DNA from: Collinsella aerofaciens
Lineage (GTDB): Bacteria; Actinomycetota; Coriobacteriia; Coriobacteriales; Coriobacteriaceae
Direction of reading: 5' to 3'
Assembly: GCF_028209885.1 (NCBI RefSeq)
Contig: NZ_JAQLEM010000022.1
Span: forward strand, 1-38,294
DNA length: 38,294 bases
Within the stretch, counting starts at the first letter, position 1; each line of letters begins with the position of its first letter. This document shows, piece after piece, positions 23,435 to 31,624 of this stretch. A program made the position numbers and the translations under genes. The notes below the pieces were generated by a model. It saw only the letters and a program-made list of their open reading frames with translations. It did no database searches and was not told where the DNA came from.

Positions 23435-24439
23435 CTACTCGACCGTTACAGTGATGTTCTCCCGATGCGCGCGGATGACGTCCCAGCTAAAGTGCTCGAC
23501 CAGCTGCTCGGCGGTACGCGGCGTGGTGTCCGGCGCGATGCCTGTTTGCCCGGCGAGCCATCCCAACAGTGCCTCGGGTGTGCCAAAGCGGGTGCGGAGC
23601 TCGCCCAGGTCCAGATCGCGATCGCGCTTGGAAAGGCGGCGGCCGTCCGGTGACATGAGCAGCGGAATGTGCGCGTAGTGCGGCGTGGGCAGTCCCAGCA
23701 GATGTTGCAGATAGATCTGGCGCGGCGTGGAACCAAGCAGGTCGCATCCGCGTACGATCTCGGTGACGCCCATGGCAGCGTCGTCGACCACCACGGCCAG
23801 CTGATAGGCAAACACGCCGTCGCTGCGGCGCACCAAAAAGTCACCGCACTCGGTGGCGAGTGCTTCGCATTGGGCTCCGTACGTGCGGTCCACGAATTCG
23901 ATCACGTCGCTGGCGAGGTCGTCGACGGTGGGCACGCGCAGGCGCGTGGCCGGAGCACGCAGGGCACTGCGGCGGGTGATTTCATCAGCAGAAAGACCTC
24001 TGCAGGCGCCGCGGTAGATGGGCGTGCCGTCGCTGGCGTGCGGCGCGCTCGCGGCGTGGAGTTCGGCACGCGTGCAAAAACAGGGATAGGTGAGGCCGGC
24101 GTCTTGCAGCTGGCGCAGGGCGTCCTCGTACAGATCCAGGCGATCGTGCTGGTAGTAGGGGCCTTCGTCCCACTCGAGCCCCAGCCAGGTCAGATCGTCA
24201 ATCAGTTGAGCGGCAAGTTCCGGGCGCTTGCAGCGATCGTCCAGGTCCTCGATGCGCAGCACGATGCTGCCGCCCTGGCTGCGGGCCGAAAGCCACGAGC
24301 ACAGGCAGCTGAACACGTTGCCCAGGTGCATGCGGCCCGAGGGCGACGGGGCAAAGCGACCCACGACAGGTGCGGGAGAGGGAGTCGTCGTTGGCGCGTC
24401 CGCGGCGGGCGTTGCTATGTTGCGTGCGTTGATATCCAT
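23435..24439 (-). CDS. gluQ: Glutamyl-queuosine tRNA(Asp) synthetase
   Basis: A 334-residue truncated GluRS paralogue that attaches glutamate to queuosine in the anticodon of tRNA-Asp. The class-I signatures are RFAPSPSGRMHLGN (28-41, HIGH-like) and RRLSKRDRDLDL (KMSKS-like, near 270). Zinc ligands C120, C122, Y142 and C146 (PCFCT and IYRGAC) fit the GluQ pattern. It lacks the anticodon-binding domain of true GluRS, as expected. An N-terminal extension of about 25 residues rich in Thr/Pro/Ala is unusual. The ATG at 24439 has no ribosome site and lies just after a TATACT box, suggesting a leaderless mRNA. The gene implies that the organism makes or salvages queuosine. Confidence 0.9.
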   Translation of the reverse strand: MDINARNIATPAADAPTTTPSPAPVVGRFAPSPSGRMHLGNVFSCLCSWLSARSQGGSIVLRIEDLDDRCKRPELAAQLIDDLTWLGLEWDEGPYYQHDRLDLYEDALRQLQDAGLTYPCFCTRAELHAASAPHASDGTPIYRGACRGLSADEITRRSALRAPATRLRVPTVDDLASDVIEFVDRTYGAQCEALATECGDFLVRRSDGVFAYQLAVVVDDAAMGVTEIVRGCDLLGSTPRQIYLQHLLGLPTPHYAHIPLLMSPDGRRLSKRDRDLDLGELRTRFGTPEALLGWLAGQTGIAPDTTPRTAEQLVEHFSWDVIRAHRENITVTVE

Positions 24440-24446
24440 GCGGACG

Positions 24447-24452
24447 AGTATA
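24447..24452 (-). promoter_or_regulatory. -10 box giving a likely leaderless gluQ transcript
   Basis: TATACT on the minus strand lies 7 nt upstream of the gluQ ATG, so the usual transcription start would coincide with the start codon. No Shine-Dalgarno is present, consistent with leaderless translation, which is common in actinobacteria. The -35 is not convincing. Confidence 0.5.
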
Positions 24453-24574
24453 GCGCGGGGCGCGATGGGGAGGCGTCACTGTGTCCGCAAGTTGTCGAGG
24501 CCCCGCATTGCGTATGGTGGGCCGCAGGCTCGGTGCTTTGATTCCTGTCCATCAACTTGGCACTTTAGACAACA

Positions 24575-24610
24575 GAAACCCCGGCAGCTCTTCGCAACTG
24601 CCGGGGTTTC
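24575..24610. terminator. Strong hairpin, 13-bp perfect stem
   Basis: GAAACCCCGGCAG (24575-24587) pairs perfectly with CTGCCGGGGTTTC (24598-24610) around CTCTTCGCAA. There is no T-run right after the stem, so termination is plausible but not certain. It lies upstream of gluQ on the opposite strand and belongs to no adjacent gene's 3' end. Confidence 0.5.
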
Positions 24611-24994
24611 CGCGGAAAAGGGGGACATGATCCTCGAGCGAACGGGAAAGGGGCAACCGTTTTCGCTCAACTGCTTTATGCCCCTCGACTGGTGGCTCAA
24701 TCAGCGCATGCCGCGCCCACACAAAGCCGCTACACCTGTGACGGAGCTGTGAAGTGGCATCTATTGCTGGCGCGGGACTCAGCTCAAGAGCGTCTCAAAC
24801 GACAAATTTGTTGCTGTCTGTCGATTCAGCCCAATAATCCGTTTTCCTCCGTCCCCAATAGATCATTTTCCAAGTGTCGGGGTGCGGGCGTGACTTTCAT
24901 CCCGTTTGGTGCTCCGGTCGCCTAGATGTACGTCATGTGTACCCGCAAACGTGGGACAATGGCGCTGTTGGTTTTACAGACAAAGGATGTGCCT

Positions 24995-26938
24995 ATGAAC
25001 GCCCCCGTTGCCAAGACCTGTCGGCAGCGCCACCTGTTTGCGCGATTCGCTTCCGTCTGCGTGCTCGTCGCGCTTGCCTTGTTGCTGCTGCCTGTCGCCG
25101 CGCACGCCGACGGCTACTCCATGACCCAAACCTATATCGGCGCCACGGTCGAGGCCGACGGCTCGCTGACCGTTGTCGAGGGACGCCAGTTTGATTTCGA
25201 CGACGACATCAACGGCGTATATTGGGATATCAATACGGGCACCAATCAGCAGGGAGGCGCGGCGGGCGTCAATGTGCTGAGCGTCGAGGAAGACGACACC
25301 GCGTTTAACAGGGTCGACTATGCAAACAAAGGTGACAGCGGCGTCTATACGGTTGAGCAGTCCGACGGCGGCGCAAAGATCAAGGTTTTCAGCCCCCACG
25401 AGAGCGGCGACAGCGCGATCTATTACGTGAGCTACACCATGACCGGTGCGGTTATGAATTGGGCCGATACCGCCGAGCTCTACTGGAAGTTTGTGGGTGA
25501 CGGCTGGTCCGCGGATTCCGACGATGTCGAGATGGAAGTGCACTTCGCAAATGCCGCTGCCGGGACGGCGGCCGTCAAGGGCGATAACTTCCGCGCATGG
25601 GGCCACGGTCCGCTGACGGGCGACGTGTCGCTCGATGAGGATGAGCCTATGGTCACCTATACCATTCCCTGCGTGCATCAGGGCGAATTCGCCGAGGCAC
25701 GCATCGCCTTCCCCAGCGACTGGGTGCCGCAGCTTGCCGCTTCGGGCGAAGAGCGCATGTCAACGATCCTGAACGAGGAGAAGGAATGGGCCGACGAAGC
25801 TAACGCCCGCCGCGCTCACGCTCGCATGATTGCCAATGCACTTGCCGTGCTAAGTGTTGTCGCGGCGGTGGCCTTTACCGGCACAATCGTTGTGCTCAAG
25901 CTGCGCCGCCGCAAGCCCAAGCCGCTTTTCCAGGACGAATACTTCCGCGATGTGCCTTCGACCGACCATCCCGCCGTGCTTTCGGCCCTCATGAGCTGGA
26001 ACGAGGTGCCCGATCAGGCATATATCGCCACGCTCATGAAGCTCACTGACGACCGTGTGATCAAGCTGGAGCAGGCGACCGTGACCAAGGCTAAGAAGGG
26101 CCTGCTGGGGCGCGAGAAAGAGGAGCAGACCTACCGCGTGACGGTGAGTGGTGCGGGCTGGAAGTCGGCCAAGGGCATTGACCGCACAGTGCTCAAGGTG
26201 TTCTTCGCTGGCGTTAAGCCCGACGAGAACGGCGACCGCTCGCGCACGTTTGATGAGCTGCAGCACTACGTCAAGCAGCACGCTACGCCCGTGGGCGACA
26301 AGCTCGAGGACTATCAGAACACCGTTAAGGGCAAGCTGGCCGATAGCGAGTACGTTGCCTCGGACGGCATTGTTGCAATGGTGTTTTGCCTGGTTCTTGG
26401 TATCCTGATTGCCTTTGTTCCCGTGGGATCCATCTTCTTTACCGATGGCGCACAGGCGAACATTACCGCCGCGGTTATCTCGGTGCCGATTGTGCTGGTG
26501 GGTATCGGCGTGGGCCTTACGTTCCGCCGCTTTACGCCGGAGGGCGCCGAGGTGGCGGCTCGCTGCAAGGCACTTAAGCATTGGCTCGAGGACTTCACGC
26601 GTCTAAAGGAAGCCGTCCCCGGCGATCTGGTGCTGTGGAACAAGCTGCTGGTGATGGGCGTGGCGCTGGGCGTTTCCAAGGAAGTGCTGCGTCAGCTTGC
26701 CGAGGCCGTGCCGCCCGAGGTGCGCGAGGCCGACGGCTTCTATGACAATTATCCCTGCTACTGGTGGTACTACCATCATTACGGTATCGAGTCTCCGCTC
26801 GATTCGTTCGATGACGTGTATCACGAGACCATCCGCGAGCTGGCTTCGAGTTCCGATAGCTCGAGCGGCGGCAGCGGCGGCGGCTTCTCGGGCGGCGGAG
26901 GCGGCGGCGTCGGCGGAGGCGGCGGCGGAACGTTCTAG
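24995..26938 (+). CDS. DUF2207 membrane protein with Gly-rich tail
   Basis: A 647-residue exported membrane protein. A signal peptide (about 1-38) has a hydrophobic core VCVLVALALLLLPVAAHA. An extracytoplasmic beta-rich DUF2207 domain (40-275) follows, with INGVYWDIN typical of the family. One membrane segment at ~278-300 (LSVVAAVAFTGTIVVL) leads to a cytoplasmic region (RRRKPKPLFQDEYF), and two more membrane segments lie at ~456-480 and 488-510. The end is a Ser/Gly run that is almost pure glycine (SGGGGGGVGGGGGGTF). The family is common in Gram-positives with unknown function. The start is ATG 24995 with AAAGGA upstream; earlier ATGs at 24926 and 24959 lack one. A terminator follows. Confidence 0.88.
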   Translation: MNAPVAKTCRQRHLFARFASVCVLVALALLLLPVAAHADGYSMTQTYIGATVEADGSLTVVEGRQFDFDDDINGVYWDINTGTNQQGGAAGVNVLSVEEDDTAFNRVDYANKGDSGVYTVEQSDGGAKIKVFSPHESGDSAIYYVSYTMTGAVMNWADTAELYWKFVGDGWSADSDDVEMEVHFANAAAGTAAVKGDNFRAWGHGPLTGDVSLDEDEPMVTYTIPCVHQGEFAEARIAFPSDWVPQLAASGEERMSTILNEEKEWADEANARRAHARMIANALAVLSVVAAVAFTGTIVVLKLRRRKPKPLFQDEYFRDVPSTDHPAVLSALMSWNEVPDQAYIATLMKLTDDRVIKLEQATVTKAKKGLLGREKEEQTYRVTVSGAGWKSAKGIDRTVLKVFFAGVKPDENGDRSRTFDELQHYVKQHATPVGDKLEDYQNTVKGKLADSEYVASDGIVAMVFCLVLGILIAFVPVGSIFFTDGAQANITAAVISVPIVLVGIGVGLTFRRFTPEGAEVAARCKALKHWLEDFTRLKEAVPGDLVLWNKLLVMGVALGVSKEVLRQLAEAVPPEVREADGFYDNYPCYWWYYHHYGIESPLDSFDDVYHETIRELASSSDSSSGGSGGGFSGGGGGGVGGGGGGTF

Positions 26939-26951
26939 CGCGCTCTGATTT

Positions 26952-27003
26952 TTGGGATGGATCTTCTCCGGCGACTGTTGGCGGAAAATCTATCCCATTT
27001 TTA
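26952..27003 (+). terminator. Terminator after the DUF2207 gene
   Basis: GGGATGGAT (26954-26962) pairs with ATCTATCCC (26988-26996), extended inward by further pairs, and is followed by ATTTTTATG. It begins about 14 nt after the stop. Confidence 0.75.
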
Positions 27004-27050
27004 TGCTTTGAAATGGGTCTATCTTTCCGTTACGGATCCCCACACAGGGG

Positions 27051-27286
27051 GCAGTGGGCAAAAAATGCCAAATATGAGTACTGTTGCCATTATAGTGACA
27101 TATATTTGCACTAAATAATGGGCTCCTAATGAGATTATCTCTCGTTAGGGGCCCATTTTATTGAACATTTGTGGAAATACGTCAGCTCGCCTGACTGGCT
27201 GCTATGTCTAAAAGCCTCTAAAATGCCCCAAATCGCTGCTACTAAAAAGGTAACAGTACTCATATTTGATGTTTTTTGCCCACAGC
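27051..27286. mobile_element. 236-bp A+T-rich element with 38-bp terminal inverted repeats (MITE-like)
   Basis: Bases 27051-27088 and 27249-27286 are inverted copies, with 33 of 38 positions identical. The conserved parts are GTGGGCAAAAAA and CAAATATGAGTACTGTT. The interior is A+T-rich compared with its surroundings and encodes nothing; it contains a terminator hairpin at 27117-27157. No clear target-site duplication is seen. Alternatives are a pair of regulatory or phage-type sites. The rest of 26939-27430 holds the DUF2207 terminator and a REP-like fragment. Confidence 0.7.
27117..27160 (+). terminator. 18-bp hairpin with T-rich tail inside the MITE-like element
   Basis: AATGGGCTCCTAATGAGA (27117-27134) pairs with 27140-27157 with two G-U-compatible differences and loop TTATC, followed by TTATTG. 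It would stop transcription entering from either side. Confidence 0.7.
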
Positions 27287-27341
27287 TATTTGCAGACCCC
27301 TCTATAGGGCGACGCCAACGAGGGTTTCGTCGACTGTGCTA

Positions 27342-27426
27342 CTCAAGAATGTCCCCAACGACTAGGTGCGGTTGCTGCCAAGGAGTGTCCCGGGGTGCCG
27401 GCACAAAAGGAACGTCCCTAACTGCC
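27342..27426 (-). repeat. REP-like repeat downstream of the GNAT gene
   Basis: On the minus strand the right part (27426-27377) matches 16131-16179, and the left part (27365-27342, CTAGTCGTTGGGGACATTCT) matches 9337-9360. It therefore joins in one copy the two fragments found separately elsewhere, and is the most complete copy in the window. It contains the palindrome GTGCCGGCAC. No transposase gene is present. Confidence 0.65.
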
Positions 27427-27430
27427 GGGT

Positions 27431-28072
27431 TTAGGCTGTTAGATCGAGTTCGTAGAGGAAGCTTTCGCGCGGCATGTCGTGACGGCGCTCTTCGCGGTTG
27501 GCGCGGTGCGTGGCCGTGCGCTTAAAGCCGTGCAGCTCGTAGAACTTCCACGAGCAGTTGGAGTCGGTGTACAGGTGCGCCCTCGTCGCTCCAAGCGAGG
27601 ACAGGTGCGAGACGGCGGCATCGAGCAGAACCGTGCCAACGCCCAGGCCATGGACATCGCGATCCACGGCAAGCAGTGTGACCTCGTTGTCGTGCGGCAA
27701 CGGGCTGCTCTCGAGCAGGCGGTTGTTGGTTCGGATGGTTGCGCGCACAAACGAGAGATACTCGGCGCACGCATCGGGCTCTAGCTCACGCATCTGCGAT
27801 AGCAGCGCGCGTTCGGTATCCATCCAATGCTCGTTGATAGTGGCGCCGGAGCTCTGTCCCGCACGCGCGAGCGAAATGCCACGCGCCTGACCGTCGATTA
27901 CGGCAACCTGTGAAAACGTCGACGACGAAAGGCAATAGGCGAGGTCGCACGCGGCCTCAAGGCGGTTGTACTCATCGTTATCCGAATTGTTATGCCAAAG
28001 CTGCTGCAGAATCAGCGCGATGGCGTCGAAGTCTTCGGTATCAAACGGTCGGTAGAGAACCCGCGAGACCAT
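27431..28072 (-). CDS. GNAT-family N-acetyltransferase
   Basis: A 213-residue acyltransferase. The GNAT acetyl-CoA-binding motif A is LLAVDRDVHGLGVGTVLLDAAVSH with the pyrophosphate loop HGLGVGT at 141-147. Motif B appears near the C-terminus as KFYELHGFKRT, the common FYxxxGF element. The substrate is unknown. The N-terminal half (1-125) is helical with no recognised domain. The start is ATG 28072, preceded by AAAGAAAGAGG. It is transcribed away from purH; its 3' end abuts a REP-like repeat, and no typical terminator is seen. Confidence 0.85.
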   Translation of the reverse strand: MVSRVLYRPFDTEDFDAIALILQQLWHNNSDNDEYNRLEAACDLAYCLSSSTFSQVAVIDGQARGISLARAGQSSGATINEHWMDTERALLSQMRELEPDACAEYLSFVRATIRTNNRLLESSPLPHDNEVTLLAVDRDVHGLGVGTVLLDAAVSHLSSLGATRAHLYTDSNCSWKFYELHGFKRTATHRANREERRHDMPRESFLYELDLTA

Positions 28073-28349
28073 GGTGCCTCTTTCTTTTGCGGATGCATAT
28101 CGAGCACAGTTCTACCACGCCATTGGCATCTAATTATGGTGCCCCTGTGTTCCATGAACTCACCGTGCCCGGTGCCATGCCCATCCCCTCCGCTCGCAAA
28201 CTTTTTCTGCACATGCGCCCGTTGCGGGGTGCATCGATGCGCTCGATGCGCTACATTAAATCAGTATTTTCAATGCCGCTGCGCGAGCGCTGCAGATCGA
28301 CGTATCACCGACTCACAGAGCACGGCGGCGTACCAGACAGGAGGACTGC

Positions 28350-29957
28350 ATGGGATCTGATGTGAAGATCGCACGCGCGTTGATCTCGGTTACCGATAAG
28401 ACGGGCGTCGTCGATTTCGCACGGACGCTGGTTGACGACTTTGGCGTCGAGATCATCTCTACGGGCGGCACGGCTCGTGCCATCGAGGACGCGGGCGTTC
28501 CCGTAACCCCCATCGAGGAGTTCACGGGCTATCCCGAGATGATGGACGGCCGCGTTAAGACCCTGCACCCCAAGGTTCACGGCGCGCTGCTGGCTCGCCG
28601 CGATTCCGAGCAGCACATGCAGGAGGCGGCTGAGCACGGCATTAAGCTGATCGACCTGGTCGTCGTCAACCTGTACGAGTTCGAGAAGACCGTTGCCAAC
28701 CCCGAGGTCACCTTTGCGGACGCCATCGAGCACATCGACATCGGTGGCCCCTCCATGCTGCGCTCTGCTGCCAAGAACGCCGCGAGCGTTACCGTCATCT
28801 CCGACCCGGCCGACTATGATGCCGTCCTGGCCGAGATGCACGAGACCGGTGGCTGCACCACGCTTTCCACCCGTCGTCGCCTGCAGGTGAAGGTCTACCA
28901 GACCACCGCCGCCTACGACACGGCTATCTCCCGTTGGCTTGCCGCCCAGGCAAGCGACGTGGCGGACACCTCTGCCAAGCTCGAGATCTCGCTGGAGAAG
29001 GTCGACGACCTGCGCTATGGCGAGAATCCTCAGCAGAAGGCTACGGTCTACCGCTTTGCCGAGGGCTGCGAGAACACCGCGAGCTCGCAATTCCCGCTCG
29101 TGGGCTCCGAGCAGATCCAGGGCAAGCCGCTCAGCTACAACAACTATCTGGATGCCGACGCCGCCTGGAACCTGGTCCGCGAGTTCGACGAACCGGCCTG
29201 CGTAATCCTCAAGCACCAGAACCCCTGCGGTTCCGCCGTTGCCGAGGACATCACTGCCGCCTACGACCGCGCTTTCGCCTGCGATCCCAAGAGCGCCTTT
29301 GGCGGCATCATCGCCTGCAACCGCGAGGTTCCCTATGAGCTAGTCGAGCACTTTGCCGATCAGAACAAGCAGTTCGTCGAGGTCATCATCGCCCCGAGCT
29401 ACACTGCCGAGGCGCTCGAGCGCATGGCCAAGCGCCCCAACCTGCGCGTGTTGGCGACCGGCGGCGTGGACCACGGCGCCCAGGTGGAGCTGCGCTCCAT
29501 CGACGGCGGCATGCTGGTACAGGAGGTCGACCACGTGACCGAGGATCCCGCGACCTTTACGTTCCCCACCGACCGCAAGCCCACCGATGCCGAGATGGCC
29601 GAGCTCGAGTTTGCCTGGAAGGTCTGCAAGGGCGTTAAGTCCAACGCCATCCTGGTTTCCAAGGGCAAGGCCGGCATTGGCATGGGCCCGGGTCAGCCTA
29701 ACCGGGTGGATTCTGCGCTGCTGGCCTGCGAGCGCGCCGAGGACTTCTGCGAGCGCGAGGGTGTGGAGAAGGGCGGCTTTGCCTGCGCAAGCGACGCATT
29801 CTTCCCGTTCCGCGACAACGTCGACGTGCTTGCCGAGCACGGTGTGACCTGCATCATCCAGCCCGGCGGCTCCAAGCGCGATGACGAGAGCATTCAGGCC
29901 TGCAACGAGCACAATATTGCTATGGTCTTTACCGGCGCCCGCCACTTTAGGCACTAA
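28350..29957 (+). CDS. purH: Bifunctional AICAR formyltransferase/IMP cyclohydrolase
   Basis: A 535-residue enzyme performing the last two steps of IMP synthesis. The N-terminal IMP cyclohydrolase part (1-~200) has [26 protein letters not shown] and [15 protein letters not shown]. The C-terminal AICAR transformylase part has [13 protein letters not shown] (about 288-300), [20 protein letters not shown] and the end TGARHFRH. It uses 10-formyl-THF and AICAR, including AICAR released by HisF/HisH. The ATG at 28350 has AGGAGG upstream. The 277-nt region before it contains no riboswitch I can recognise. A terminator follows at 29987. Confidence 0.97.
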   Translation: MGSDVKIARALISVTDKTGVVDFARTLVDDFGVEIISTGGTARAIEDAGVPVTPIEEFTGYPEMMDGRVKTLHPKVHGALLARRDSEQHMQEAAEHGIKLIDLVVVNLYEFEKTVANPEVTFADAIEHIDIGGPSMLRSAAKNAASVTVISDPADYDAVLAEMHETGGCTTLSTRRRLQVKVYQTTAAYDTAISRWLAAQASDVADTSAKLEISLEKVDDLRYGENPQQKATVYRFAEGCENTASSQFPLVGSEQIQGKPLSYNNYLDADAAWNLVREFDEPACVILKHQNPCGSAVAEDITAAYDRAFACDPKSAFGGIIACNREVPYELVEHFADQNKQFVEVIIAPSYTAEALERMAKRPNLRVLATGGVDHGAQVELRSIDGGMLVQEVDHVTEDPATFTFPTDRKPTDAEMAELEFAWKVCKGVKSNAILVSKGKAGIGMGPGQPNRVDSALLACERAEDFCEREGVEKGGFACASDAFFPFRDNVDVLAEHGVTCIIQPGGSKRDDESIQACNEHNIAMVFTGARHFRH

Positions 29958-29986
29958 GTTTCGCCCCGGAACAAAATAATCTCTGC

Positions 29987-30022
29987 AAAAGACGGCTGCT
30001 CCGTTTGGAGGGCCGTCTTTTT
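29987..30022 (+). terminator. Rho-independent terminator after purH
   Basis: AAAAGACGGC (29987-29996) pairs with GCCGTCTTTT (30012-30021), continuing as a T-run. It begins 30 nt after the purH stop. Confidence 0.88.
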
Positions 30023-30062
30023 GGTATAAGAGGACGGAATGACTAACACGAAAGGTACAACC

Positions 30063-30770
30063 ATGCCCCAGATTGATGATGCCGAGCTGTTTGGCAATGC
30101 CGAGGATCAGCGTGCGTACGAGGACTTTTGCGCCAATCAGGAGGCGGTCGAGAAGTTTACGCTCGACAAGCCCGCGCTTGTCTGCCGTTGGCGCATGTCC
30201 AATAAAAAGGTGCCCATGCTCAACCGCCACATTCGCGCACTGTCCGAGCGCCTGGTGCAGGGCGAGCCGCTTACCCATAACATGCTCAGCTGGGCCAAAC
30301 AGCACGTTGAGTGGTCGCTTGCCGAGGGCGATTACACTGCGCACGACGGCGTACTCATGCTGGTGATCGACATCAACGGCAACGCCGCCATGACGGTGGG
30401 GGAGTACGAGCCGCTCGCCGATACGTCGGCCAAGGCGCTGCGTGCCCGTTCCGCCGAGGCCCGCTCCGAGGCCGACGAGACCGGCGTGGCGCCCGAGCTG
30501 CTCGCCGCCGTCAACAACGGCGAGCTTGCCTTTGTGGCGCCGGCGGACGAGTGCCTGTGCGGCACGGCGACGCTCATTGAGCAACTGGCCCAGACCAAGG
30601 GCATCCCGGTCACGCGCGTAGACATTCCCGCGCAGCTCAAGGGCGCGCTGTTCCTGGTGAGCGACGAGCACGGCGTGGTTGCCGCCGCCGACTCCGACTC
30701 CGCCGACTCCGACGCCGCCACGGTCGCCTTCTTCGCCGAAGGCTACGAAAAGCTCCGTGCCCGCCGCTAA
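30063..30770 (+). CDS. Conserved-looking cytoplasmic protein, unknown
   Basis: A 235-residue acidic, soluble protein that I do not recognise. It opens with MPQIDDAELFGNAEDQ, contains a basic helical segment (CRWRMSNKKVPMLNRHIRAL) and a middle strand pattern MLVIDINGNAAMTVGEYEPL, followed by a C-terminal part with EHGVVAAADSDSADSDAAT, an Asp/Ser/Ala repeat. There is no signal peptide or membrane segment. The start is ATG 30063, because GAAAGG lies upstream and the in-frame ATG at 30039 has none. Codon use is that of a well-adapted gene. The C-terminal Ala/Asp run comes from a GCC/GAC/TCC triplet repeat (about 30681-30720) that may vary in length. Confidence 0.65.
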   Translation: MPQIDDAELFGNAEDQRAYEDFCANQEAVEKFTLDKPALVCRWRMSNKKVPMLNRHIRALSERLVQGEPLTHNMLSWAKQHVEWSLAEGDYTAHDGVLMLVIDINGNAAMTVGEYEPLADTSAKALRARSAEARSEADETGVAPELLAAVNNGELAFVAPADECLCGTATLIEQLAQTKGIPVTRVDIPAQLKGALFLVSDEHGVVAAADSDSADSDAATVAFFAEGYEKLRARR

Positions 30771-30784
30771 ATGATGTTTCTGGG

Positions 30785-30853
30785 ACGGGGATTAAAAACT
30801 CATTTAATTCCCGTGCTCGTCGCGAGCGAGGGGCAAGCCTCTGCCACTCGCGA
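30785..30853. repeat. Two adjacent hairpins before the BceR-like regulator gene
   Basis: ACGGGGATTAAA (30785-30796) pairs with TTTAATTCCCGT (30803-30814), one mismatch, and TCGCGAG (30820-30826) with CTCGCGA (30847-30853). The first may end transcription of the preceding gene, the second may be an operator. A possible -10, CATAAT (30906-30911), lies further on. Confidence 0.5.
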
Positions 30854-30943
30854 ACAGTTCTGTCACTTTGGTGCCGCGTGAGGCGCGTATCTGCGGATCC
30901 GCGGTCATAATGGGCAAGACAACCAAGAGGGGGGGCGGAATCC

Positions 30944-31615
30944 ATGGCGCTAATCTATATCGTTGAGGACGACGAACCCATTCGTCGTGAGCTTGTCGAC
31001 ATTCTTGCCCGCGCCGGGTTTGAAATCGAGGCCTGCGAATCATTCGAGCACGTCTCGCGCGATATTCTCGCTGCCGCACCCGACCTGGTGCTGCTCGACC
31101 TCACGCTTCCCGTCAAGGACGGCCAGCATATCTGCCACGAGGTTCGCCGCGAATCCGAGGTTCCCATCATCGTCCTCACGTCGCGCACGACCGAGATCGA
31201 CGAGGTCATGGCCATGACGCTCGGCGCGGACGACTTTGTTCCCAAGCCCTATAGCGCCCGTGTGCTCGTGGCGCGCATCAATGCCTTGCTGCGTCGCACC
31301 GCGGCGGCGGGCGAGCGCAGCACGCTTGTCCACAAGGGCCTGGAGCTCGATCTCGCTCGCTCCATGGTCACCAACATGCAGACCGGTACCAGTACCGAGC
31401 TCACCAAAAACGAGCTGCGTATTCTCTCGCTGCTTCTGAGCCGTGCGGGCAAGATCGTCTCGCGCTCGGCCATCATGCAGGACCTGTGGGACTCCGACGC
31501 CTTCGTGGACGACAATACGCTCACCGTCAACATCAACCGCCTGCGCACCACGCTCGAAAAAATCGGCATCAAGGGGTATTTGACGACGCACCGCGGCCAG
31601 GGCTATTCGGTCTAG
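30944..31615 (+). CDS. OmpR-family response regulator, BceR-like
   Basis: A 223-residue regulator. The receiver has IYIVEDDEPIRR at the N-terminus (acidic E8, D9, D10), phosphoacceptor D52 in LVLLDLTLP, T79 in VLTSR and K101 in FVPKPYSA. The C-terminal winged helix has LTKNELRILSLLLSRAGKIV and the RTTLEKIGIKGYLTTHRGQGYSV ending, which is typical of BceR/VirR-type regulators. The ATG follows AGAGGGGGGGCGG. It is ten bases ahead of the kinase gene and forms an operon with it. Confidence 0.92.
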   Translation: MALIYIVEDDEPIRRELVDILARAGFEIEACESFEHVSRDILAAAPDLVLLDLTLPVKDGQHICHEVRRESEVPIIVLTSRTTEIDEVMAMTLGADDFVPKPYSARVLVARINALLRRTAAAGERSTLVHKGLELDLARSMVTNMQTGTSTELTKNELRILSLLLSRAGKIVSRSAIMQDLWDSDAFVDDNTLTVNINRLRTTLEKIGIKGYLTTHRGQGYSV

Positions 31616-31624
31616 GGGCCGGCT

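Larger units (their letters stand above)
24440..24994. other. Long intergenic region between gluQ and the DUF2207 gene
   Basis: A 555-base stretch. It holds the gluQ promoter box, a strong hairpin (24575-24610), a weaker one near 24637-24668 (GAGCGAACGG with CCGTTTTCGCTC), two similar 18-mers beginning CCCAATA (24830-24876 area) and a possible -10 GACAAT (24953-24958) for the DUF2207 gene. I see no tRNA, and no open frame with a ribosome site and coding character, in 24620-24990. Confidence 0.45.

Noticed and set aside
24620..24925. Short plus-strand frames between gluQ and the DUF2207 gene
   Set aside because: They lack ribosome sites and coding character, and contain hairpins and degenerate repeats instead.
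28073..28349. ZTP, purine or THF riboswitch before purH
   Set aside because: None of the conserved cores I know could be found, and no paired terminator/antiterminator is visible.
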